64,000 bases of DNA. Source: Microcebus murinus. Lineage: Eukaryota; Chordata; Mammalia; Primates; Cheirogaleidae. Within the stretch, counting starts at the first letter, position 1. The number at the start of each line of letters is the position of its first letter. Below the pieces are notes generated by a model that made no database searches, was not told the origin of the DNA, and saw nothing but the letters and a program-made list of their open reading frames with translations. The DNA lies in the NCBI RefSeq assembly GCF_040939455.1, contig NC_134109.1, positions 72,631,001 through 72,695,000 of the forward strand, in the 5' to 3' direction. This document shows, in pieces, positions 11,871 through 23,344 of the stretch. The position numbers were made by a program, and so were the translations under genes.

Positions 11871-13993
11871 TCTATGGTCTATGTTCTTATAAGCTTTGTT
11901 TAGTGTAAATGTCTTTTATCTTAATTTTACACATAAGAAAAAATTCAATTATCACAATTTTTATAAATCTTCATAACCATGTAATCAAATGAAGAGAATT
12001 AAAATTCCTTCAAGTATCATCTATGATAGTTTCATTTTCTATGAATGTTTTCACCTACCATCACTCAAACTACTTGAGTTAGGGCTTCCAGAGGAAGTAC
12101 ATTCTAAAGAAAGTTCACATGGCTGATATACTGGGTGAATTCACAATCCAGTTAAATGATGAGAGAGTAAATCCTTGGTCTGAACTCTAGAGGAAAACAG
12201 CATGTTTATTTTAATAATTCCCTCTGGATATTGATTACAAGTCTGTATCTTATGTATGTTTCCTGTCTCCCCTTATTTTTCGAATATGCAAATGATTGCC
12301 ATGTATTTTACTGGAGGTGAAAAAGAGAACCAATATATATTCAGAATCACTGTCTATATGTCTTTGAAGAGACCATTCCTCATCTACAACTAGATGAGGA
12401 ATGGCAGATTTAAATAGCAGTGCTGACAACACCTTACAATTGTATGCTTTAGTGAAAGATGAGACATTTACATAAAACTTATAGTTGAATGAAAACCATA
12501 TTATTCTTATCCTGAGGGCCCTGTAAAATACAATTTCTATCACCTAGTGTTTGGAATATGTATCTAGTTGTATTATAGTAAGTATCAGAAGAACTACTTT
12601 GTGACCGTTAAATAAATTCAACTCACATTCCTGATCCAAGGGTCAGTTTTACAAGTTAATTTTGAGTTTTGGAATATAAACTTGGATTGATTTAATCCAC
12701 ATGGGATAAAATATAAAATAATTTATGATATGGTAAAATAATGAAAATGAAGCTCTTCTGTGGCTAAATTTAGCATCTGTGATGTCTGACATTTAATCTA
12801 ATAAAATCTGAGTTAATGAAAATGGGAAACCCTGACTTATTTTGTTTTAATATTCAATTTTCTTATTTATATTTTAATTTTCATAGTTTGAGCATTTGTT
12901 TTAATTTAGAAAACATTTATGGAATATGGAGTTAAATTATTAATTTAAATTGATTCTTTTTTATTTCCCTTCAACCTGACACTTATTTTCTTGATTGAAG
13001 GCATATAACTTTTTAGTCAATACAATTATCTAATTGTACTGCTAATATATTCATTTTTGATAATTTAGCCACCCAAGGAGTATCCTCTATTTTTCTAAAT
13101 CCGCTGGTACTTTTCTACCTACATCCAAAACTGTTCTTTTCCAACTTTATTAATTTGATCAATATATGAGAATAAATCCCTTTCATATTTATAATGTTGA
13201 GACTTTTTCTATTATGTATACACATGTATTATTTTTATTAGAAAATTATTTATAATGGCTGTTTGGGCAGAAATCTGATTTTTTGTTTTCCAAACATTTT
13301 CTTGGTAGTAAGTGAACATTACTGGTGGATTATCTAATCTATACATGGTTTAACATTTACATGAAAAGGAAACATAAGAAAAAATCATGACCAATAGAAA
13401 TTGTGCAGCCCTTTTTTCTTATCAAAAGAACTCTGTTACACCTTTCCGCATGTGATAACTATGCTATTTTAATGCTGTTGTGGAAATGTATTTGTTACTG
13501 AATATACACCCACAGTATTATACCTCCTATGCTTTTTATTCCTAAGCGAACAGAGATAGTTAAAAGGAGTGTGGTAATTCTTCATCTTTTACCCACATGA
13601 AAGGCATTAACTGAACCAATGGTGTCGGCTCAATGTGGGAAAACATGGAAAGTACAAATGTCAAGGATGTGTGAACCAGGAAAATAAACAAGAGGCAGTC
13701 TGCACACATGTGGAATGTCAGAGGAAAGCTCTGGGAGCAAGAAGATAAGCATTCAGAAGTCTAGGAAACATAATATGATAAAATAAAAGGAAAAAAAAAA
13801 AGAAGTCCAGGAAACATAAACTTGTAAGCAGTTTGGTGTTGTTCGGAGATTTTCTACACACAGAATGCAAAGAGAGGAGAATGAAAGAACTCCAGCCAGA
13901 AGCCTAGCAACAAAAATTGAGGAAAATAAGCATGAAGACTGAACAGTAGAGGTCAGAAATTTTGTTCAATAACCAAAGTATGGCACAGAACAC
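11871..13993. other. AT-rich intergenic DNA between the OR4L copies
   Basis: No gene is recognised. The stretch 12880-13080 has a close counterpart at 34510-34700 (see findings). The remainder shows no repeat I can name. Confidence 0.5.
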
Positions 13994-13994
13994 A

Positions 13995-14062
<68 letters not shown>
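13994..14062 (+). repeat. (GA)n microsatellite with GACA interruptions
   Basis: Alternating GA over about 69 bases, interrupted by three ACAGAG-type units near 14011-14027. It generates a spurious serine/leucine-rich frame on the minus strand. Confidence 0.95.
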
Positions 14063-14065
<3 letters not shown>

Positions 14066-14787
14066 ATTATTCCCCAAAAAAGAGGAGGTAGGAAACATTT
14101 ATGTGTTTGTCTAGAAACTTCCTAGGAAGTTGACTATTTTTTTTAATAATGGTGGAGATGGATGGTAAGAACATAGGACAGATTATAGCCAGTTTAAAGA
14201 TTCAGAAATAAGTGACATTATTAATATATAATTTTGGGATAAAAGAGAGGGGTGAGATTATAGTATAGCTGATAGGGGAAAGTACCCTAAAATAATTTGC
14301 TAAATTGGGTATATAATTCAACTCTCTTGCACATATCTGAGTGCTTCAAATTAGATAAGGATAAAAAATGAATTCTAGGGACCAAAAACTTAAGTAACTA
14401 TGTTCTTATCCACTTGAACGAACTCATTTACCTAATTGTCATTTGACAGAGTTTTCTCACTGACCTATCGAACTCATGAGTCATGAACTCAGAAACTCAC
14501 AATGGATGCAATAAATGCATGTGGAGATATAAATCTTTGCCTTCAAATCATGTGTACAGAATTTTATAATAAATTTCTGTTTTTGTGCTTTTCTGGCTGA
14601 AAAAAAATAAAATAATGCCAATGTTGTTTGCATTAATTAAGATGTATTTTTCATAAATGTTGATCTTCTCTCTATAGGAATCACATAATCATTTCTATAT
14701 GTCCATAACTTCAAAACAATGACAGGTTAAATTATCACTTTTTCCAGACTATCTTCCTTTTAAAGACTTTCTGAAAACTTCAACTAG

Positions 14788-15710
14788 ATGGAAACAACTC
14801 AGCGATATCTGAGTTTGTTTTGTTGGGACTCCCCAGCACTTGGGAACTTGAAATTTTCCTTTTAAATATATTTTTGTTGGCCTATGCAGCAATCATGACA
14901 GGAAACCTCATTATGGTCACTGTAACCTTTGATTCTCACCTGTGCTCAACACCAATATATGTCCTCCTTAGAAATCTCTCCTTTCTTGACACGTCTATGT
15001 CCACAATCACAACCCCTAAGATAGTGATGGATTTCCTCAGGGAGAACACAACTATTTCACTGTGGGGATGTCTGGCTCAGATGTTCTTCTTCCACTTCTT
15101 AGGGAACAGAGAGATGACTCTTCTCATAGTTATGGCTGTTGACTAGTACATTGCAATACACAAACCTCTTCACTACACAACCATCATGAACCACTAGGTA
15201 CTCATGGGCTCTGTGCTGTTATCATGGGCTGTTGGTCTTGTGCACACTATGAGCCAAACGGTTTTACTGTCACCTGTGTCCCCACTGTGGTAGACAATAA
15301 ACATAGTTTGTAATCTTTCTCTAGTTCTGAAGCTTGCCTACACCGAGTCCTGTGTTCTGGAGTTGCTGGCAATTGCTGACAGTGGACTTTTGCCTTTCAA
15401 CTGTTTCATACTCTTGCTCATTTCCTACACTATTATTCTGGCAACTGTGGGACATCGATCCTCTGGTGGACTCTCCAAGGCTCTGTCCACACTGTCTGAT
15501 GATATCAGTGTGGTCACTCTATTCTTTGGGCCATGTATCTTCATTTACACTTGACCACTTAGTAGCTTTTCAGTGGATAAATTTCTTTATGTGTTTAATT
15601 CAGTTATTACATCCTTACTAAACACCATTATTTATACTCCAAGGGATCAGGAAATGAGAGTAGCCATAAGTAGACTGAGGACACAAAGTGTCATCTCCAG
15701 ACAGACCTAG
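14788..15710 (+). pseudogene. Olfactory receptor pseudogene, OR4L-type
   Basis: A whole OR coding region with several independent lesions. The ATG at 14788 is out of frame with the receptor after about six codons (1-base shift before the SEFVLLGL-equivalent). The DRY arginine codon is a TAG at 15144-15146. A second stop follows HY-TTIMNH near 15198, a frameshift and local damage hit the PFCG loop near 15270-15300, and a TGA sits after FIYT near 15552. Surviving sections (NLSFLDTSMSTITTPK, LSKALSTLS, VTLFFGPCIFIYT) place it with OR4L and close to the intact gene at 9933, so it looks like a local tandem copy. The terminal TAG is at 15708-15710. Confidence 0.9.
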
Positions 15711-16087
15711 ATAACAATCATAATGACAGGGTTTTAGTGCAAGACTCATATAAATTACATTTCAAAATAAGTTGGTAATGATTTGCTTTATTTGTTGATT
15801 TTCTTAAAAATAATCGTATTATACATTTCACTTATCAAATATAGTGTTCCATCGTTATATTTCTATGACATGTTTAGTTTTGTTGAAAATATAATTTTTT
15901 CATTAAAATTCAGCTTAAATTTGTGTTAATAAATTATTTTTAAAATATAATAAAGAATTAAATACAAAAACTGACTTCCTAACTATACTTAGAAACTCAT
16001 CGGTATCCAAGACTAACTTTCCTTAAATAAGGAGAAATCAAAAATATAAATTTGTCCACTCTCAATTAGGGATCTTTCAGCTAAATT
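15711..16087. other. AT-rich 3' flank of the OR pseudogene
   Basis: Very A+T-rich sequence. I recognise no gene or repeat in it. Confidence 0.5.
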
Positions 16088-16390
16088 CTCTAGATCTATT
16101 GTCTCCAACTCCCTGGCAGCAGACCGTTAGGAACCACCATGGAGCACCCTACTCCCACCCCGATTCATGGAAAAATTGTCTTCCTTGAAACATAGGAATG
16201 GGGTTGGTGGGGGGGGGCTCACAGCAGGAAGTGAGTGGCAGGTGGGAGAGTGAAGCTTCATCTGTATTTACAGCTGTTCCCCATCTCTAGCAACATGGCC
16301 TGAGCTCCACCTCCAACCCCCATCAGTAAAAAATTGTCTTCCATGAAACCAATCCCTGGTGCCAAAAAGGTTGGGGCCACTGCTCTAGAT
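16088..16390 (-). mobile_element. Non-autonomous hAT (Charlie-like) DNA transposon with 8-bp TSD
   Basis: The element body is 16096-16382. Perfect 8-bp direct repeats CTCTAGAT flank it at 16088-16095 and 16383-16390, which is the hAT hallmark. The right end reads GGTTGGGGCCACTG, the complement of a CAGTGGTCCCCAACC-type terminal repeat; the left end (TATTGTCTCCAACTCC) is the decayed partner. Inside are GTGCCAAAAAGG, ATTGTCTTCCATGAAACC and a GAAGCTTCATCTGTATTTAC segment, all familiar from an internally deleted primate-era MITE. There is no transposase frame, and the family name is not certain. Confidence 0.8.
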
Positions 16391-16493
16391 GACCAAATGT
16401 AAAAACAAAATTGTTTGAACTGTTCTAAACACACATGCGCACACATCAACACATTTTTGTGGCTCCTAACATATGATAGAATTATTCTTTTTT

Positions 16494-18467
16494 TTCCCCC
16501 TTTTATTTCATCATATTATGGGAGTACAGATATTGTCAGGGTAACATAAATTGCCCCTTTCACCCCTCCCTCCCCCCCGACGTGCCAGAGATTCAAGCAT
16601 GTCCAATCCCCAGGTGGTGCACCACACACATTATGTGAGTATACACCCTTCTCTTCCTCCCCCCTCCTGCCTGCCCACCACCCAATAAAAAGGTTTTTTT
16701 TTTTTTGTATGTTTGGGTTTCTTTTGACATTTTGGTTACATTGTATATTGTTGCCTCTCCATAAGAAGGGTTAGAGTTATGCCCTTCCCCTCCAAAATGC
16801 ATCCCTAAGATTGGGTCTCTTCCTTCCCACACCCCCCCATCCCTGGTGAGCATTACCACCATTTGAGAATCATAGTTTTAATCAGTCAGTATCAATTTGA
16901 TGGTGAGTAGATGTGGGGCCCATTTTCCATATCCTGTGTCACCTCACTTTGGATAACGGGCTTAAGTTTAATCCAGAATAGGATAAACGGTGCTAGCTCA
17001 CTGTTGTTTCTTAGAATTGAGTAATATTCCATTGTGAGCATATACCAAATTTTAATTATCCACTCATGAATTGACAGGCACTTGGGTTGTTTCAATGATT
17101 TTGCAATAGTGAATTGTGCTGCCATAAACATTCAGGTGCAGATGTCTTTATAATAGAATGTCTTATGCTCTTTTGGGTAGATCCCCAACAATACTATTGC
17201 TGGGTCGAATGGTATTTCTATTTCTAGCTGTTTGAGGTAACTCCAAATTCTTTTCCACAAAGGTTGCACTAATTTGCAGTCCCACCAGCAATGTGAGAGT
17301 GTTCCTGTCTCTCCACATCCTCACCATTATTTGTTGTTTTGAGATTTCTTGATATAGGCCATTCTTACTGGGGTTAGGTGGTATCTCATTGTGGTTTTGA
17401 TTTGCATTTCTCTAATGATTAGAGATGTTGAGCATTTTTTTATATGTTTGCAGGCCATTATTCCGTCTTCCTTGGAGAAGTTTTTCTTCATTTCCATTGC
17501 CAATTTCTTGATGGAATTGATTGATTTTTTTTCTTGTTAATTCTTTTAAGTTCTAGATAGATTCTTGTTATTAGACCTTTATCAGAGGTGTAGAGAGCAA
17601 ATATTTTCTCCCACTCTGTGGGTTGTCTATTTACTCTAATGATGATTTCCTTGGCTGTGCAGAAATTTTTGATTTGATCAAATCCCATTTGTTTATTTTT
17701 GATGCTGCGGTGATTGCCTTGGGGCTCTTCCTCAAAAATTCTTTGCCTAGGCCAATATCTGATAGGGTTTCCCCAACATCTTCTTCTAGAATTCTTAAGG
17801 TTTCATGCCTTAAGTTTAAGTCTGTTATCCATCTTGAGTGAATTTTTGTGAGAGGTGAGAGGTAGGGATCCTGATTTGTTCTTCTGCATGTAGCTAACCA
17901 GTTTTCCCAGAACCATTTATTGAAGAGAGATTCTTTTCCCCATTGTATATTTTTATCAGCTTTATCAAAGATTAGATTACCGTATACTGATGGTTTCATC
18001 TCTGGTATCTAAGATCTATTCCAGATATCCATGCTTCTGTTCTTGTGCCAGTACCAGGCTGATTTAACTATTATTACTTTATAGTATAGCTTGAAGTCAG
18101 GAAGACTGATGACTCCCAGTTTGTTCTTTTTATTTAAGATTGCTTTGGCTGTATGAGGTTTTTTCTGGTTCCATACAAAGTGAAGAATTATTTCTTCTAG
18201 ATCTGTAAAGAATGCTGATGGTATTTTGATGGGGATTGCATTAATTCTGTAGATCACTTTAGGTAATATTGACATTTTAACTATACTGATTCTACCGATC
18301 CATGAACAAGGTAGATTTTTCCATCTGTTTAAGTCTTCTGCAGTTTCTTTTTTTAGTGTTTTGTAGTTCTTGTTGTATAAATCTTTTGTATCTTTCGTTA
18401 ATTTTACTCCTAGATATTTGATTTTGTTTAGTTCTATAGTAAAGGGTATTGTGTTTTTAATTTCAGT
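16494..18467 (-). mobile_element. LINE-1 'B', 5'-truncated, with 13-bp TSD
   Basis: The minus-strand L1 begins at a T-run (the A-tail complement) at 16494 and runs through the 3' UTR into ORF2, stopping in the reverse-transcriptase/thumb region near 18467. Direct repeats ATTATTCTTTTTT at 16481-16493 and 18468-18480 flank it. The right copy is followed by AA, so the target matches the TTTT/AA endonuclease site. ORF2 pieces are readable at 18009-18485, 17631-17999, 17488-17688 and 16892-17131, but stops and shifts break them. The 3' UTR resembles that of element 'A'. Confidence 0.92.
17488..18467 (-). pseudogene. LINE-1 'B' ORF2 C-terminal fragment
   Basis: Minus-strand frames carry [34 protein letters not shown] and [20 protein letters not shown], the conserved linker and thumb-to-C-terminal part of ORF2p. 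The endonuclease and catalytic FADD box are missing because of 5' truncation. At least two frame breaks split the sequence, so it is non-functional. Confidence 0.85.
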
Positions 18468-18480
18468 ATTATTCTTTTTT

Positions 18481-19085
18481 AACAAGACATACAGGTTAGG
18501 TTTTTATGAGTAGACAGATGCATACTGTAACTGTCCTGCACTGACACAAGACATACATCTATTTCTTTCTTAAGGAAACAGAAATTCCACCTGGTAAAGA
18601 ATCTGCTAAGTTACACAAGCACATTTCGCCTTATCCTTTTGTTAATGTTTGTGTTCGTATTTGTTCCCAAATATCTCTCTAGAAACAAGTAAGCACATTA
18701 TTATTGTGTTAATCCAAGTGGATAAAGAACAAATTAAAAAGCCTCTATATGTATTCCAAGCATTCATGTCACAACAAAACAAAGTATTCAAAATGACTAA
18801 GTTGCATAAAGAAAGCCTTGAGGTGTCCTAAATTATAAATTTAGGTCTACAGTCCATGGGCATTAGAATAAATTGACATTCTGTGACCTCTTTGTTACCA
18901 AATTCAAAATTATCTGCTTTTACCCAAACACCTAGTGATCCCTTATAGGCTTGTACCTGATAATTCCATTCACTCCATCTAAACAATATGTATGTTATAG
19001 TGACTGGAGTTGAAGAGTGCTTTAAAGATGTAGTCCTAGCAACATGTGAATTTTATGTTTACATTAAATTTTCATTTTATTTTAT
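18481..19085. other. Intergenic, no recognised feature
   Basis: Mostly single-copy-looking, moderately AT-rich sequence. I see no gene, repeat or RNA. Confidence 0.5.
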
Positions 19086-19203
19086 TTTATTTTTAACTTA
19101 GAAGTAATGGAAATTCATTTCTTACAGTTCTGGAGGCTAGAAGTCCAAGATTCAGGTACCAGCCTGTCTGATGAGAGCCCAGGCTCTGCTTCCAAGACGG
19201 CAC
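19086..19203. repeat. Ancient repeat fragment (LTR/MaLR-like wording, family uncertain)
   Basis: The words TTCTTACAGTTCTGGAGGCT, AGAAGTCCAAGAT and CTGCTTCCAAGACGGCACC occur in this order in a common dispersed mammalian repeat. I cannot name the family with confidence. L1 'C' is inserted at its right end. Confidence 0.35.
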
Positions 19204-21985
19204 CTTTTTTTTTAACCTCATTTTTTTAAAGTTTCAGAATATTATGGGGGTACAAATGTCTTGGTTACATGAATTGCTTTTGTAAACTTTGAGTAAAAGT
19301 TATAAATGTACCTATAACCCAGATTGTGTTCATGGTACCTGTTAGGTGTGAATTTACTCATGCCTTCCTCACCCTTCCTACCTACTTGATTTCTGATGAG
19401 TGTTATTTCCAAATGTGTGCATAAATATTTAATCAATTCATTCCAATTTAGTGGTGAGTACATGTGGTGTTTGTTTTTCCATTCTTGCAATATTGCACTT
19501 AGAAGAATGGTTTCCACCTCCATACAGGTTATTAAAAAGTATTAGCTCACAATTTTTTTATGGCTCAGTAATAGTACTCCATGGTTTATTAATTCAGTCA
19601 TGTATTGATGGGCACTTGGGTTGATTCTGCATCTTTGCAATTGTGAATTGTGCTGTAATAAACAATTGAGAGCAAGTGTTTTTTCAATAAAATGACACTT
19701 TTTTTTTTTACTTTGGGTAAATACCCAGTAGTGGGTATTTACCGTTTGATTGCTGGATCAAACGCTAGTTCTACTTTTAGTTCTTTGAGGTATCTCTATA
19801 CTACTTTCCATAAAGGTTGTACTAGTTTGCATTCTCACCAACCGGTGTAAGTGTTCTTTCTTCTCCCCATCCATGCCAGCATCTGTTGTTCTGGGACTTT
19901 TTTTTTTTTTTTTTTTTCTTTTTTGAGACAGAGTCTCACTTTGTTGCCCAGACTAGAGTGAGTCCTGTGGCATCAGCCTAGCTCACAGCAACCTCAAACT
20001 CCTGGGCTCAAGTGATCCTCCTGCCTCAGCCTCCGAATAGCTGGGACTACAGGCATGCACCACCATGCCCGGCTAATTTTTTTCTATATATATTAGTTGG
20101 CCAATTAATTTCTTTCTATTTATAGTAGAGACGGGATCTCGCTCTTGCTCAGGCTGGTTTCGAACTCCTGACCTCGAGCAATCCACCTGCCTCGGCCTCC
20201 CAGAGAGCTAGGATTACAGGCGTGAGCCACCGCGCCCGGCCTGTTCTGGGACTTTTTGATAAAAGCCATTCTCACTGGAGTTAGGTGATATCTCACTGTG
20301 GTTTTGATTTACATTTCCCTGATGAGTAGAGATGCTGAGCATTTTTTCATTTGTTTATTGTCCATTAGTCTATCTTTTGAAAAGCTTCTGTCATGTCTTT
20401 TGCCCACTTTTTAAAGGGGATGTTTGATTTTTTATTGCTCATTTGCTCGAGTTCTTTGTAGACTCTAACAAGCCCTTTATCAAATATATAGTATGCAAAT
20501 ATTTTCTCCCATTCTGTAGGTTGTCTATTCACTCTATTGATTATTTCCTTGGCTGTGCAGCTTTTAAATTTAATTAAAACGCATTTATTAATTTTTTTAA
20601 TGTTGCTGTGATTGCCTTTGGAGTCTTCATCATAAATTCTTTGCATAGGCTGATATCTAAAAGAATTTTCCAACCTTTTCTTCTAGAATTCTTACAGAAT
20701 CATGCCTTAGGTTTAGGTCTGTTATCCACTGTAAATTAATTTGTGTGAGTAATGAGAGGTGTGGATCCTGTTTCACTATTCTACATGTGGCTATCCAATA
20801 TTCCCAGCACCATTTATTCAACAGGGATTCTTTTCTCCAGTGTATGTTTTTGCATGCCTTTCAAAGATCAGGTGGCAATATGAGGATGGTTTCATGTCTG
20901 GGTTCTCTGTTCTGATCCATTGGTCTGAGTCTCTGTTCTTGAGCAAGTACCCTGCTGTTTAGGTTACTATACACTCATAATAAAGCTTGAAGTCTGGTAA
21001 AGTGATGCCTCCCAATTTGTTCTTTCTGCTTGAGGTTGTTTTGGCTATTCAGGGTCTTTTCTGGTTCCATATGAAGCATATAATTATTTTTTTTAGATTT
21101 GTGAAAAATGATATTGATATTTTAATGGGGATCACATTGAATCTGTATTCACTTTGGGTAGTATAAACATTTTAACAATGTTGATTCTGCTGATCCGTAA
21201 TCATAATATGTTTTACCATTTGTTCACAACCTCTGCAATTTCCTTCCTCAGTGTTTCATAGTTTTCCCTGTAGAGATCTTTAACCTCCTTGCTTAAATAT
21301 ATTCCTAGGTATTTTATTTTCTTTGTTGCTATTGTGAACAGTATTCAGCCTTTTATTTGATTCTCAGTTTGACTGTTTTGGGTATATAGGAATGCTATGT
21401 ACATTGATTCTGTAACCTGAGACTTTGCTGAATTTATTTATCAATTCTAGGAGTCTCTTAACAGAATCTCTGGGGTTTTCTAGATATATGATAATATCAT
21501 AAGCAAAGAGTGATAATTTGTCATCTTCTTCTTTTCCTATTTGGATACAATTGATTTCCATCTCTTGTCTGATTGCTCTGGCAAGCACTTCCAGCACTAT
21601 GTTGAATAGAATTGGTGACAGTTGGCAAGCTTGTCTGGTTCCAGTTCTGAGATGGAATGCTTTGAATTTATCCCCATTCAGTATGATGTTGGCTGTGGGT
21701 TTGTCATAGATTGCTCTTCTACTTTCGAGGTATGTTCCATCTATACCTATTTTGCTAAGAGTTTCCGTCATAAAAGGGTAATGAATGATTAAAATCAAAA
21801 GCTAAGTGTCTGCTATCTCCAGGAAACCCATCTAACCCACAAGGACACATTCAGACTCAAGGTGAAGGGATGGAAAACAATATTCCATACAAATGGAAAC
21901 CAAAAGAGAGCTGGTGTATCCATTCTAATATCAGATAACAGAGACTTCAAATCAACAAAAGTAAAGAAACACAAAATATTAAACT
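19204..21985 (-). mobile_element. LINE-1 'C' with 5' inversion (twin priming), split by an Alu
   Basis: The main body is on the minus strand: a T-rich 3' end at 19204, then 3' UTR and ORF2 C-terminus, up to an RT segment (21364-21798) that contains [16 protein letters not shown] and the FADD-equivalent FAYD. From about 21799 to 21985 the element flips to the plus strand and encodes part of the ORF2 endonuclease (LQETHLTHKD, then GWKTIFHTNGNQKRAGVSIL). Compared with the near-complete copy at 54.7-61.2 kb, roughly 1.5 kb between these two pieces is missing. This is the standard 5'-inversion product. No convincing target duplication was found. Confidence 0.88.
19903..20241 (-). mobile_element. 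Alu SINE, strepsirrhine-type, inserted in LINE-1 'C'
   Basis: A dimeric Alu in minus orientation: a long T-run, then TTGAGACAGAGTCTCACTTTG, the left arm, an AT-rich linker around TATTAGTTGGCCAATTAATT, the right arm with CTCTTGCTCAGGCTGG, and a closing GAGCCACCGCGCCCGGCC. Direct repeats TGTTCTGGGACTTTTT at 19887-19902 and 20242-20257 are its target duplication and sit inside L1 'C', so the Alu is younger than that L1. The linker and right-arm wording is that of lemur/galago Alus. Pol III promoter boxes of the left arm are present on the minus strand. Confidence 0.95.
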
Positions 21986-22049
21986 ATATGCTTTTGTCTG
22001 CTTTGCCAAAAATCGCATCACAAGAAGAGGATGGTTTTACAACTTCTTA
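21986..22049. other. Short unassigned gap
   Basis: Sequence between the inverted end of L1 'C' and the start of the paralogous block. Nothing is recognised. Confidence 0.4.
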
Positions 22050-22722
22050 ATGCTGGGCTGATTTACATGAGGTTTTACTTGTCTCCCTGTTCTGATTTCC
22101 AGAGTATGCAACACTTGATTATCACTCTTACCAAAGAAGTCCTCAAGAGATGCCCAAGATAATTATCTCCATGGCTGGTATTCTGTCCAGAACACAGAAT
22201 AGGGAAATATCACACAAGGGACTCCTTTAGGTAAAGAATATATGTCAGACTGAGGGAAAGCACTTCCACAGATACAGTCTCCACCCAGCAATGGTTGTAT
22301 TCTCAAGCACACATCAGAAGAAAAGATTAAAAGAGAATATGATTTTAGAGATAATGTGTTTTTAGTAAGTCATCTCATCTATACTTTTAAAAATAACTCT
22401 CAAAATATTTCTGTGTATCTGTTTCCTGCATGACCATAATGCTTGGATTTGAGAATGGGTTGTTTAGTTTCTGGTATTTTCATAAGACAATACACAAGTT
22501 TTATCCTCCTATCCCATTCCTGCTAGAATTTCTACTGTCTTTTTAACAACAATGCACACACCACCAAAATGCACTGTCTTAGAGATGCTTTCAGTCTGTT
22601 TAGGGAAATCACAGTTCTTTGATGTCTATTTGATGTGAATAGTTTCCAGTTATCCTTTTTCAAATGATTCTTTCCATATAAAAATAACATTTTTCACATC
22701 AGGACAAGCATTGTATGGAAGA

Positions 22723-22905
22723 TAACTTTTAGCATAGAGATACAAGTAAAAACGGTCACATTATCAATGAGAAGTGATATTACTACAAACACAGGATTAA
22801 ACTTCGTAGATGGGGGTAAGAATAACTTTTAGTATAAAGATAGAAGTAAAAAATGGTCCTATATTAGTGAGAAGTACTATTACAATAGACATAGGATTAA
22901 AAATA
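22723..22905 (+). repeat. 100-base tandem duplication within copy 1
   Basis: TAACTTTTAG starts at 22723 and again at 22823. Both are followed by a GATA(C/G)AAGTAAAAA segment, a TGAGAAGT segment and a CATAGGATTAAA/CACAGGATTAAA segment. The equivalent place in copy 2 (near 62535-62610) has one unit. Confidence 0.8.
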
Positions 22906-23104
22906 CCTGAGGAAAAGCATGAACTATGGAATTAACTGGGGTTTCTCCCTTTGTACCTCACTGGTGTATATCTCAGGCAATCTATTAAATTCTTCAAAGA
23001 CAAAATTCTCCTTGTAAAAGCATGAATATTGAGAAACAGCAGTTTTAGATGTATTATTATAGAGAAGAATCTTTATAGAAGAATAGAAAGAGATTAAAAT
23101 GTGT

Positions 23105-23295
23105 TGTATTTATTTATTTTTAATTGACAAATAATATATATGTATTTATGAGTACCATCTGGTATGTTGATATATGTATACAATGATGTGCATCATTATC
23201 TGTCGTGAGATATTTGCACTCCTAGCAATTTTAAAATATACATATGTTTTTCTAACATAGTCACCATGCTGTGCAATAGATTAGTAAACATAAAA
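23105..23295 (-). mobile_element. Old LINE-1 3' UTR fragment (L1M-like)
   Basis: ATTTATTTTTAATTGACAAA followed by a GTTGATATATGTATACAATG segment and a CACCATGCTGTGCAATAGAT segment is the familiar reverse-complemented 3' end of older L1s. It is missing from copy 2 of the surrounding block. Confidence 0.65.
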
Positions 23296-23344
23296 AATTT
23301 TACAATTCTTAAAAGAGCAATTCATTTTGTCTCCTTTGTCTAAC

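Noticed and set aside
13904..14098. Serine/leucine-repeat frame on the minus strand
   Set aside because: It is the translation of the (GA)n microsatellite.
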